The notes beneath the pieces are model-generated. The model did no database searches. It was not told the origin of the DNA and worked only from the letters and a program-made list of their open reading frames with translations. The translations under genes were made by a program, and so were the position numbers. This document shows positions 1-7,230 of a stretch of DNA of 8,520 bases, piece by piece. Source of the stretch: Bacteroidota bacterium (GTDB lineage: Bacteria > Bacteroidota > Ignavibacteria > UBA10030); NCBI GenBank assembly GCA_003519375.1, contig DOWV01000032.1, forward strand, positions 426 through 8,945, in the 5' to 3' direction. The number at the start of each line of letters is the position of its first letter. Within the stretch, counting starts at the first letter, position 1.

Positions 1-2230
1 AATACCTTACCGTCAAGGCAGCGGAGGGGAAAAACGGAAGCATGTTCACCCGTTGTCCCGTATTCCGATCGAAGTAGAAGATGTTCTTGTGATTGTACAG
101 GTTAAGAAGGTCGGCTCCAACGGCAATCTCCAATCCGTGCAGGTTGAATGCATACGAGATACCTGCATCAAGCCGATGGTATCCGGGCAATCGTACCGCG
201 TTCTTCTCTCCCAGCATCATATACGGCGGGCCTGTCTCGAGCTCAAACCGACCGGGGAGGCCGTTATCGAGCGTGAGACGATTGAAGTAACCCACGGTCG
301 CCGAGAACGGAAAGCCTGAGCCGTATTCCCATTTGAGGGTCGCATTCAGCCCCTTCAGCGGGTGTGCAATTGCCATCAGGTTGACGTGATGGCGACGATC
401 GTAGCGGGGATAGTAAACCAGTCCTTCATTGTCGATTCTTACCCAGCTGAGAGAATACGCCCCGTATAGATCTATGAACCGTGATCGCGAGCGCAACATG
501 AGTTCCATCCCATCGGCATTCCCTTTCCCCTGAATATAGTCCGGATCGCCTGGCAGGATCTTGTCCTGATTATAGACGACGAGTGATCCATAATACTTGT
601 GATAACCTTCAAGGCTCAATGATATTTCTTCGGTAAGATATCCTGATAGTCCAAGAACATAGTGATCGGCCTGTTCGGGTGGCAGATTTGAAGGGACCTT
701 GATCCAGGCGTCAAAAATCGAAATGATGTCATCCTCATTCCCAATGGTCAGCATCCGCTGCGTGAACCGGCCGTACGATGCCTTCACCCTCCATGTGCCA
801 AGTGCCAGGTAGTTCAGGTTAAGCCGCGGCTGAATTTCCCGGTCTGCCTGCCCCCCCTCAAGAAGAGGTGCTAACTCCGCATGAACGCCCGCATCGATTT
901 GAAGGTCACCAATATCGGCCTGATACCGCGCCCACATGGAAGCTTCGAAGAAAGTGCTTTGGATATCCTGATAAACACCGATCCTGTTGAAGAAGGAATA
1001 GTCGAGCGCCGGAGAAGCGAACTCGAACCCGAAGTAATAGAGGTCCTTCGGTCCCGTGTAGATCGTAGCCGATGTTCGCATGCCGTAATGTCTGACAGAG
1101 GTCGATGCCGGAGTGATCTTGCTGGAAATCTTGGAGTCGCGAGTGGCAGAGTATGAGCTTCCGTAGACCTGCCATTGAACGAAGATGTGTTCTGTTGGCA
1201 AGTCCGAACCGGAGACTGATACTCCCATATTCCTCCACGAATAGTCTGGTTGATCGAGATCCCTGGAGAGCAGGTTATCGCCGCTGGAGAGCACTGTCAG
1301 GTTGTACTTCTGGACGCCGCTGGGTTGGAGTGACAGCTTAAGGGTTCCATCAAAGAACGAAACGGGTATGTCCTCACCAATGATTTTGCTGAAGGTGCGC
1401 GATGAAAACGACTTGCGCACATCGAGGAACCATGACGAGTTCTTGATTGCCGGTCCCTCCACTTCAGCTTCCATGGACAGCAGGTTGATATTTGTCCGCG
1501 CGGAAACTCTATCTGCTCGCCCATCCCGTGTCATGATATTGACAACTGATGAGAGTCTCCCGCCAAAACCTGCAGGGAATGCGCCGGTGTAGACTTCAAC
1601 ATTATCTACGACGTTCGGATTGAAGACGCTGAAGATACCGAGGGCGTGGAAAGGGTTGTAAATTCTGATCCCGTCATAGAAGAAGAGATTTTGATCGCCA
1701 GCGCCGCCACGGACATAGAACCTGGAACTCACATCGCTCGTCGACACGATCCCGGGAAGTATCTTCAAAGCCTGCAGAAGGTCTTGCTGCGCGGTCACGG
1801 GAATCATGTTGATGTCCTGTTTCTCAAGCACATGTACGCTCGTACTCCGTTCCAGTTCGAGGCTCCTCCTTGTTCCACTGATCAGAACTTCCTTTGATTC
1901 GATGGTGGTTGGTGGCATCAGGAAATTGATTTCGATTGATTGCCCGGGTCTTACGGTAACGCTCTTGACAACCTTGACGAATCCCATGACGCTGGCTGAA
2001 ACTTCGTACGTTCCAAACGGCAGCTTTGGTATCAGATAGAAACCGACGTTGTTGGATGCTGCGCCTCTGGCCGTGCCAACAATAGTAATGTTCGCGAACG
2101 GAATACGTTGCTTCGTGACACTGTCCGCAACGACGCCGTAGATATCGACCGTCTGGGCATGAAGCATACAAGAGCCCAGCATCACAGAGAGCGACAACAG
2201 AACAGACCTGTGTGAAAGGCGCGGTCTCAT
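1..2230 (-). CDS. TonB-dependent outer-membrane receptor with N-terminal carboxypeptidase-regulatory-like domain (C-terminal end cut by window)
   Basis: The frame is open for 743 codons from the ATG at 2230 to the window edge with no stop. A signal peptide covers about residues 1-25, with likely cleavage after LHA. Residues 28-105 form a carboxypeptidase-regulatory-like beta-sandwich. Residues 130-236 are a TonB plug, with LPGI, FYVRGG, DQNLFFYDG, IYNPFH and GGRLSS motifs. The rest reads as an alternating beta-barrel, and the last visible residues (FFPSAALTVRY) look like a final barrel strand, so only a few residues plus the stop are missing. Family role: TonB/ExbBD-energised import of a bound ligand across the outer membrane; the substrate cannot be read from sequence. 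The ATG overlaps the stop of the upstream DUF4249-like gene in an ATGA junction, which implies translational coupling. An LGSC tetrapeptide at residues 18-21 resembles a lipobox, but signal peptidase I cleavage is more usual for this family. Confidence 0.93.
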   Translation of the reverse strand, partial: MRPRLSHRSVLLSLSVMLGSCMLHAQTVDIYGVVADSVTKQRIPFANITIVGTARGAASNNVGFYLIPKLPFGTYEVSASVMGFVKVVKSVTVRPGQSIEINFLMPPTTIESKEVLISGTRRSLELERSTSVHVLEKQDINMIPVTAQQDLLQALKILPGIVSTSDVSSRFYVRGGAGDQNLFFYDGIRIYNPFHALGIFSVFNPNVVDNVEVYTGAFPAGFGGRLSSVVNIMTRDGRADRVSARTNINLLSMEAEVEGPAIKNSSWFLDVRKSFSSRTFSKIIGEDIPVSFFDGTLKLSLQPSGVQKYNLTVLSSGDNLLSRDLDQPDYSWRNMGVSVSGSDLPTEHIFVQWQVYGSSYSATRDSKISSKITPASTSVRHYGMRTSATIYTGPKDLYYFGFEFASPALDYSFFNRIGVYQDIQSTFFEASMWARYQADIGDLQIDAGVHAELAPLLEGGQADREIQPRLNLNYLALGTWRVKASYGRFTQRMLTIGNEDDIISIFDAWIKVPSNLPPEQADHYVLGLSGYLTEEISLSLEGYHKYYGSLVVYNQDKILPGDPDYIQGKGNADGMELMLRSRSRFIDLYGAYSLSWVRIDNEGLVYYPRYDRRHHVNLMAIAHPLKGLNATLKWEYGSGFPFSATVGYFNRLTLDNGLPGRFELETGPPYMMLGEKNAVRLPGYHRLDAGISYAFNLHGLEIAVGADLLNLYNHKNIFYFDRNTGQRVNMLPFFPSAALTVRY

Positions 2231-3255
2231 TGCCGGTTTCCAGGAAAGTTCTCGGGCAATACAAAGAGCAGAGAATCGAGAGTGTACGCTCCGGCAAAAC
2301 CCAGGCCGCCATTCACACGGGAATAGGTCGGTTCGTCAAGCCGGATGGACCTTGGATCGCGGTATTCCTGTATCGAGGTATAATAGTCGAAGAGGTTTGG
2401 GTCCGCCTGAAAAACAACGAACACCACCCATTTGTAGACAATCCTATTGTTCAGGTATTGCACAGTAGTCAGCTGCTTGATAATGCTCTGCAGAAAGCCA
2501 TTCTTGTAAGTTGAATTGAAAAGACCCGTTGTGGGACTTGCAGTCACTTGGGGATAGTACAGCATATCAAGGCCATAGTAATCCGGATCCGTCTTCCAGG
2601 ACCCGAGCGGCAGTTCAATCCTCTCTTCCACCCACTCCGAGCCTTTCAGTACGTCATAATAGATATAGAGTCGGGCAATATAGCCCTTCGCCAGTGATGA
2701 GAGTTGAGCGGAGAATTGAATCAACTCTCCCGGACCATGCGAGATTGGATTTTGAAAAACGACAGACGCCGGATAAGCAATGTGCAGCGTCGGCGCCGTC
2801 GGCATGACAACGGTGGAGTAAGCCATGCCCATCGAGCGTGACTGCGCGAGAACATTGTACGCTTTGCCGTGTTCCGGAATGAAGGGGGACAAAACATACA
2901 TCTGCATCGGGAATTTGTAGCGGCTGGTATCCGGCCTGGACAGAACGGTATCACGGAAGCGGTAGAGACGGGCAGACTCCCTGAGTGTAACGATCACATC
3001 TGAAAGTACAGTATTGGAGGTATCTTGAGTCGGGTCAGCCCGCTCGGGCATATAGTTCTGTTCCACCCTGACATATTGTTCCGCCCGATCATTTGAGAGA
3101 ATAGCATAGAGAACCATCTGGCGATCGAGCGCGGCCCTGGGATCAAACGGCTGGTCACACGAGAGCGAGCCAATGAGAAGGAGTACCGCGGGAATGTGCA
3201 GCTTCCGTTGAAACAGAAAAGATACCGCCTGCTGAACAGTTCGAAATTCTTTCAC
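2227..3255 (-). CDS. DUF4249-like outer-membrane/periplasmic lipoprotein
   Basis: From a GTG at 3255 this encodes 342 residues. It starts with a basic stretch (QRK), a hydrophobic core (IPAVLLLIG) and a cysteine at residue 33 in SLSC, an imperfect lipobox, followed by DQPFDPR. The mature part is beta-rich. Near the C terminus, PNLFDYYTSIQ (about 287-297) and YSRVNGGLGFAGAY (about 311-324) match the usual DUF4249 ending. DUF4249 proteins are lipoproteins of unknown function commonly encoded beside TonB-dependent receptors, and here the receptor follows with a 4-base ATGA overlap. No ATG lies between the upstream stop and the signal peptide. An alternative GTG at 3270 would give 347 residues and a GTGA overlap with the upstream stop. 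An in-frame ATG at 3360 would put more than 30 non-signal residues in front and overlap the previous gene by 94 bp, so I reject it. The family call rests on motifs and context. Confidence 0.8.
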   Translation of the reverse strand: MKEFRTVQQAVSFLFQRKLHIPAVLLLIGSLSCDQPFDPRAALDRQMVLYAILSNDRAEQYVRVEQNYMPERADPTQDTSNTVLSDVIVTLRESARLYRFRDTVLSRPDTSRYKFPMQMYVLSPFIPEHGKAYNVLAQSRSMGMAYSTVVMPTAPTLHIAYPASVVFQNPISHGPGELIQFSAQLSSLAKGYIARLYIYYDVLKGSEWVEERIELPLGSWKTDPDYYGLDMLYYPQVTASPTTGLFNSTYKNGFLQSIIKQLTTVQYLNNRIVYKWVVFVVFQADPNLFDYYTSIQEYRDPRSIRLDEPTYSRVNGGLGFAGAYTLDSLLFVLPENFPGNRQ

Positions 3256-3266
3256 TCTACTGTCGT

Positions 3267-5492
3267 TCACTTGAGTAACAACAGTTTTCTGGTTTGGACA
3301 AATGTGCCAGCTTGCAGCCTGGCGAAATAGACACCGCTCGGCATGCTTCCCGCATCCCATGCTATCCCGAATGTACCGGCTTGCATCATGTTATTCACGA
3401 GTGTTGCCACTTCCCGACCCAGCAAGTCAAACACCTTCAAACTTATCAACCCGAAACCCACAATTCGCAATTCGAAATTTGTTACCCCATTGAACGGGTT
3501 CGGATAATTCTGAGCAAGAGAGAACTCTTTCGGTAGACTCCCCCCAGGACGGTTTTCCACAGCCACAGTTAAACCACCTTGGACATTTCCCATGATTGTT
3601 CCTCCTTCGCCAACTACGACGCCCCGAGAGGCATCAATGAACGAGAGAGAATAGAGACTGGTCGCCGCATTGATTCTCTGCGGTATCCATGTGTTCCCAC
3701 CGTCGCTGGTCCGAAGCAGGAGCGCACTGTCACCCACGATGAAACCGTTCTGGGCATCGATCATCGATATTGCATTGAGACGTCGGATTGTACCGCTCGG
3801 CACATCCGTCCATGTCTCTCCCCCATCCAGAGTCCGCGTGATCACTCCGTTGTCACCAACTGCAATGCCCCTGTTTGCGTCAACAAATGAAACGCTTGAA
3901 AGGAGCGTCACTGGCGTGTTAGATCTGGTTGAGCTACTCTTCGTCAGAAGCGGAAATCTCGTCTGGGATTTCCAGCTCAAGCCGCCGTCTGTGGTGCGCA
4001 CGATGATTCCAGTGTCCCCAACCGCAGTAGCGGTATTCGGAGCTCCCGTGGATACTGCAAGCAGCGAATACTGGGACCATGGGGTTGTGAATAGATTCTG
4101 CGTCCAGGAGGAACCACCATTTGTCGTCGAAAGAATGGCGACCTTCGCCAGGGAACCTGTTTCCCCGGACGGTTTCGCAAACGCCGAGTCCCATCTCCCC
4201 ACGATGAACCCTTGCCCACTTCTAGCCACTGATACACCGAAGAACGAAAACACTGAGTAACCAATCGAACTGATAGCCCTTGGGATTGACTGATCTACCC
4301 ACGTGCCCCCACCATCTGTTGTTCTCAGAATGATCCCTTCGTCTCCCACGACCACGGCAGTGTTGGCATCTGCAAAAGAAACACCTCGCAGTCTATCTGT
4401 CTTCCCGCTTGCATGGACAATCCATGTTTTGCCCCCGTCACTCGTGTGGAGAATCGTCACGTAGGCTCCCACTGCAACCCCTTTTGCTGCATCGCCAAAA
4501 CCCACTCCCGTGAGATCCATTCTTGTCCCGGTTGTCTGCGGTAGCCACGACAGTCCGCCATCCGTCGTTCGGAAAATCCTACCGCTACTGCCGATCGCGG
4601 TAGCCACTCCATTCCCCGCGAATGACAAAGCGGAAAGCCAATTCACTTCGAGATTCGGCTGAGGTGTCCAATGTACGCCTCCGTCAGTTGTCCGAAGAAC
4701 CGATCCGCTGTTGCCAACGGCGACACCCGTATTAGCATCCATGAAGCTAACGCCGTGAAGAAGCTCCTGCGTACCACTGGACTGTATTGTCCACAGGGCG
4801 CCGCCGTTTGTGGTGTGTAGAATTGTTCCTTGCTCACCTACAGCGGTTCCTGAGTTCAAATCTGTGAAACAAACACCGTTGAGCCGATTCATCGTTGGGC
4901 TGACCTGGCGAGACCATTTAACGCCAGCGTTCGTTGTGCGAAATATTGTGCCCGAAGAACCCACAACCGCTCCATTGTTTGCATCGGAGAAGGAAACGGC
5001 TTGGAAGCTGGTGCCACCTCCGCTGATTTGGTACGTCCAGGTAAGGCCCCCATCGGCCGTTCTGTAGATCGCCCCGGGAGACCCTACGACGGTCCCCGTG
5101 TAGACGTCGGTGAAACAGACTCCGTAGAGAGTGGTTGTTGAACTGATCGTCTGCGTTGTCCACGTAGCGCCACCGTCAGCAGTACGGATGACTTTTCCAG
5201 AATCTCCTACGACCGTACCGTGGTTCACATCAGCGAACCATATACCACGAAGGCTCGTTGTTGTTCCGCTGGCGAGGATGATCCAGCTCGCGCCGGCATC
5301 GGTTGTTTTCATCACAGTGCCAAAATCGCCGACGGCATAAGCATTGTTCGAATCGACCTGCTTGACGCATCGAAGAGTGTTCCCGTGAGGAACGGGATTT
5401 TGCCAGAACCATTGTTGCTGGGAGTACGAATTTCCCGTCGTAAGGGTCATCGAGACTACCACAACCGAAATCAAAACGATGTTTTTACTCAT
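3267..5492 (-). CDS. Secreted YCF48/Asp-box repeat beta-propeller protein with T9SS type A sorting domain
   Basis: This 741-residue protein has a signal peptide (about 1-24, ending NSYS), then about fourteen repeats with the pattern 'hydrophobic core - D.n.G..VG..G.i.RT.DGG..W' over residues 27-645. This is the YCF48/BNR (Asp-box) type found in beta-propellers. The conserved Trp recurs at residues 70, 111, 152, 193, 234, 275, 316, 357 and 398, every 41 residues, and again at 463, 507, 561 and 602. Residues 657-741 are a type IX secretion sorting domain: NYPNPFN, then VFDLLGREVATLV, SGVYFARL and a basic-hydrophobic end (RKLLLLK). Such domains direct export through the outer membrane and surface attachment or release. 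The protein is therefore probably extracellular, for binding or scaffolding; no catalytic residues are evident. It sits 66 bp after a lipoprotein gene, and its TGA stop overlaps or abuts the next gene's GTG start. The ATG at 5492 directly precedes the signal peptide. Confidence 0.92.
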   Translation of the reverse strand: MSKNIVLISVVVVSMTLTTGNSYSQQQWFWQNPVPHGNTLRCVKQVDSNNAYAVGDFGTVMKTTDAGASWIILASGTTTSLRGIWFADVNHGTVVGDSGKVIRTADGGATWTTQTISSTTTLYGVCFTDVYTGTVVGSPGAIYRTADGGLTWTYQISGGGTSFQAVSFSDANNGAVVGSSGTIFRTTNAGVKWSRQVSPTMNRLNGVCFTDLNSGTAVGEQGTILHTTNGGALWTIQSSGTQELLHGVSFMDANTGVAVGNSGSVLRTTDGGVHWTPQPNLEVNWLSALSFAGNGVATAIGSSGRIFRTTDGGLSWLPQTTGTRMDLTGVGFGDAAKGVAVGAYVTILHTSDGGKTWIVHASGKTDRLRGVSFADANTAVVVGDEGIILRTTDGGGTWVDQSIPRAISSIGYSVFSFFGVSVARSGQGFIVGRWDSAFAKPSGETGSLAKVAILSTTNGGSSWTQNLFTTPWSQYSLLAVSTGAPNTATAVGDTGIIVRTTDGGLSWKSQTRFPLLTKSSSTRSNTPVTLLSSVSFVDANRGIAVGDNGVITRTLDGGETWTDVPSGTIRRLNAISMIDAQNGFIVGDSALLLRTSDGGNTWIPQRINAATSLYSLSFIDASRGVVVGEGGTIMGNVQGGLTVAVENRPGGSLPKEFSLAQNYPNPFNGVTNFELRIVGFGLISLKVFDLLGREVATLVNNMMQAGTFGIAWDAGSMPSGVYFARLQAGTFVQTRKLLLLK
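3270..3524 (-). other. Type IX secretion system C-terminal sorting domain (coding segment)
   Basis: Residues 657-741 begin FSLAQNYPNPFNG and continue with FDLLGREVATLV, an AGTF strand, MPSGVYFARLQAG and the terminal RKLLLLK. This matches the conserved strand order of type A T9SS sorting domains. In the family this domain is recognised by the T9SS translocon, and it is often cleaved after export. The usual NPFNP is NPFNG here. Its presence implies that the genome encodes a T9SS; no translocon genes are in this window. Confidence 0.9.
4269..5252 (-). repeat. Eight tandem 41-residue (123-bp) YCF48/Asp-box repeats without indels
   Basis: Residues 81-408 of the T9SS cargo hold eight consecutive repeats starting at residues 81, 122, 163, 204, 245, 286, 327 and 368, each exactly 41 residues long. 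Each carries a G.S or G.V-type opening strand, a VG turn, an RT.DGG-type Asp-box and a Trp. The repeats are divergent at the DNA level, so this is an old protein-level repeat rather than a recent DNA amplification. Less regular repeats flank the block on both sides (residues 27-80 and 409-645). Confidence 0.9.
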
Positions 5493-5558
5493 GTATGTGA
5501 ACCGCAGGAAAGGGATTCGGTCTCCTCAACAGTTGTCGAGTCGTTGCCTCAAAGACTT

Positions 5559-6662
5559 CTAGTACCGCACAGTGAACGTGAGCTTCGGCTTGAGCGTGTT
5601 GAATTCCATCGAGAAAAAGTTGGCAGGTGGAGTATCTCCTCCCGTGATGACAATTCCATAGAAAGGTCGTTTCGCTCTCCAGTCTGCCAGCAGTTGAATC
5701 AGTCCGTCAGTATCAAGGACAGGCGAGTATCCGGTTTTGACAATGGATCCGGTATACAGATTTATTCCCTGAGCAGGTTGCCTGTTATATGTAACAGAGC
5801 CGGAAGCGTAATCCGAGGCAATAGCGAACGTATTGATACTAATCGAGGGGCCTTGATCGTACCTATAAAGTTGGAGAGTGGCATTAACGACGGAGACACG
5901 CTCATCTGCGAGCAGGTCGTGGAAGTTGAACGAAATGTAGATACTTCGAATTGCAGGGACGTAGCTGTGCGCGGTTGAGTCGTACGCGCGCAGCCCGAGG
6001 AGTAGGACGGAAGAATTCCAGTAGACGCTGGATGGACTGGCCTGATCCACGTATGTATCTTGCCTGATAGTCCCCTCGAGGGATAACTCTCTTTTCAAAA
6101 CAACCTCGTTCTGGTTATCTGATGCAACGTCAACAACCGTCTGAAAAGGAAGGTAGAACGGATGAGACACAGAGAGCGTATAAGTCCCGCGCAGAAGATC
6201 CGCGAACTCGTAATATCCTGATGCGTCGGAGTACAGAACGAGATTCTCCAATGTCACCTTCGCACCTTGAATAGGACCGTCAATGGCGTTTGTGATGTGT
6301 CCCCACAATCTTGTAGTGTGCGGATTGAGGTAGACATAGCATTTCACGTCGGAGTTCACATGAAGAGATTGGGCGTAGGGGTCACAGTCCGCCTTCTCAG
6401 CTGTAATTGTCTGATCGCCCTCAGGAATGCCACGAAACTCGTATGAGCCATCTTCTCCCGAAGTGACGGTCATGCCGGCGCACTTCAAGACGACGCCTCC
6501 GATTTGCGTCGTTGAACCGACGAAATACGTACGGCCGGACACGTTCCACGTTCGATGAGCGGAATCAACTGGATTGTTTCCTGATTTCGTGCATCCAGTA
6601 AAATGAAGCGAAATCAAGATCAACGACAGAACCAGAAGTATATGAGGGAGTGCTTTCGACAT
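5559..6662 (-). CDS. Lipoprotein with two carboxypeptidase-regulatory-like domains and a DNRLRE-like C-terminal domain
   Basis: The protein has 367 residues. A lipoprotein signal peptide ends in FTGC, with the lipidated Cys at residue 24 after a long Leu/Ile-rich core. Residues 39-113 and 118-190 are two carboxypeptidase-regulatory-like beta-sandwiches, each with the signature of a G.v....g..i.ga.v and a later D..G.Y.F..l..G.Y pattern (DGSYEFRGIPEG; ASGYYEFADLLRGTY). Residues 195-367 resemble DNRLRE domains: an opening DTYVDQASP strand, NATLQLYRYD, SVTYNRQPA, a LADWRAKRPFYGIVITGG block, and a closing strand (PKLTFTVRY). DNRLRE domains occur in exported, often surface-exposed proteins, and no enzymatic role is assigned. 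It is the first gene of the four-gene minus-strand cluster, 66 bp before the T9SS cargo gene. The ATG at 6662 immediately precedes the signal peptide; no strong ribosome binding site is visible. The DNRLRE assignment is by pattern only. Confidence 0.82.
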   Translation of the reverse strand: MSKALPHILLVLSLILISLHFTGCTKSGNNPVDSAHRTWNVSGRTYFVGSTTQIGGVVLKCAGMTVTSGEDGSYEFRGIPEGDQTITAEKADCDPYAQSLHVNSDVKCYVYLNPHTTRLWGHITNAIDGPIQGAKVTLENLVLYSDASGYYEFADLLRGTYTLSVSHPFYLPFQTVVDVASDNQNEVVLKRELSLEGTIRQDTYVDQASPSSVYWNSSVLLLGLRAYDSTAHSYVPAIRSIYISFNFHDLLADERVSVVNATLQLYRYDQGPSISINTFAIASDYASGSVTYNRQPAQGINLYTGSIVKTGYSPVLDTDGLIQLLADWRAKRPFYGIVITGGDTPPANFFSMEFNTLKPKLTFTVRY

Positions 6663-6692
6663 CGACGGTGACAGATGGGACGTCCTGTTGAT

Positions 6693-6721
6693 ATTTTACT
6701 CAAATCCACCGAGAAGAGCAA
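6693..6721 (-). promoter_or_regulatory. Candidate sigma70-like promoter for the envelope-gene cluster
   Basis: On the minus strand, TTGCTC (6721-6716) and TAAAAT (6698-6693) are separated by exactly 17 bases. The -10 matches the consensus at five of six positions and the -35 at three of six. It would start transcription about 25 bases before the ATG at 6662 and serve all four downstream co-directional genes. Promoter preferences in this lineage may differ from E. coli, so this is a suggestion. Confidence 0.35.
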
Positions 6722-7151
6722 TTGAGCGCTTAATTGGGGATCACCAACTACAAGTTGCGCAGATTCCTCAGTCTTGACGTTACCCTAGATTGGTCCCCAT
6801 CAGCAATGCCAAGCGCGATTCCCCTTGCGACAGAAATCGAGACGCAGTCGGGTTTTGCTACTTGGGAGCCTTGGTGCGCGTAGCGCGAGACTTGCAGGAA
6901 ACCTGAGACCAGATTGTGCTTGCAGCGTGGGGGCGTGCAACAATCATGCGACAGCAATTGGGAAACTGCCAACAATCAGAATGTCGAATCGCGGCTGACC
7001 GTATCGAGGATTACCGGATTCTGCAATCCGTACAGAGGGGGTTGAGATGCGGGGAGATTGGTCCCAGCCTTCTAGCAGCGAAGTACACCCGCAGAAACCG
7101 GGTCAAAACGGTGCAACTCAGTCTATGCGATCCTCCGCGTCACTTGCTCCG

Positions 7152-7163
7152 ATGGGTACCCAT
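7152..7163. repeat. 12-bp perfect palindrome
   Basis: ATGGGTACCCAT reads identically on both strands. It lies 68 bp beyond the stop of the TerC-family gene and about 490 bp upstream of the envelope cluster. It could be an operator half-site pair for a dimeric regulator or a chance palindrome; nothing else in the region decides between these. Confidence 0.4.
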
Positions 7164-7230
7164 GCGCCTGCCGACAATCCTGCTCTCTATTGATCCTTCG
7201 TTTCCGGTTCCTCAATACGTGGCATGTCAC

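Larger units (their letters stand above)
6663..7230. other. 568-bp intergenic region without a convincing gene
   Basis: This separates the TerC-family gene from the envelope cluster. Reading frames of 75 and 132 codons exist here, but they are not family-like, and the longer one runs into the 3' end of terC in antisense. No rRNA, tRNA or recognisable transposase was found by eye. Small structures present are a perfect 12-bp palindrome (7152-7163), a 6-bp hairpin (7015-7030), and an 11-bp direct repeat (6787-6797 and 7055-7065). No clear rho-independent terminator follows terC. Confidence 0.6.

Noticed and set aside
1824..2312. 162-codon minus-strand reading frame overlapping the TonB receptor start
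   Set aside because: It is in another phase of the receptor's plug and regulatory-domain coding region, with a Cys/Arg-rich translation lacking motifs; the receptor frame is unambiguous.
3670..4260. 196-codon plus-strand reading frame antisense to the propeller gene
   Set aside because: Its repeated Ser/Pro/Val pattern mirrors the complementary strand of the repeat array; such antisense frames are a by-product of the periodic codons.
5525..5540. Short 6-bp inverted repeat between the lipoprotein and T9SS-cargo genes as a terminator
   Set aside because: The stem is short with a four-base loop and no following T-run on the minus strand, and the genes on both sides appear to belong to one operon.
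6748..6975. 75-codon minus-strand reading frame
   Set aside because: Low-complexity, Cys/Arg-rich translation without family resemblance, start context or neighbour support.
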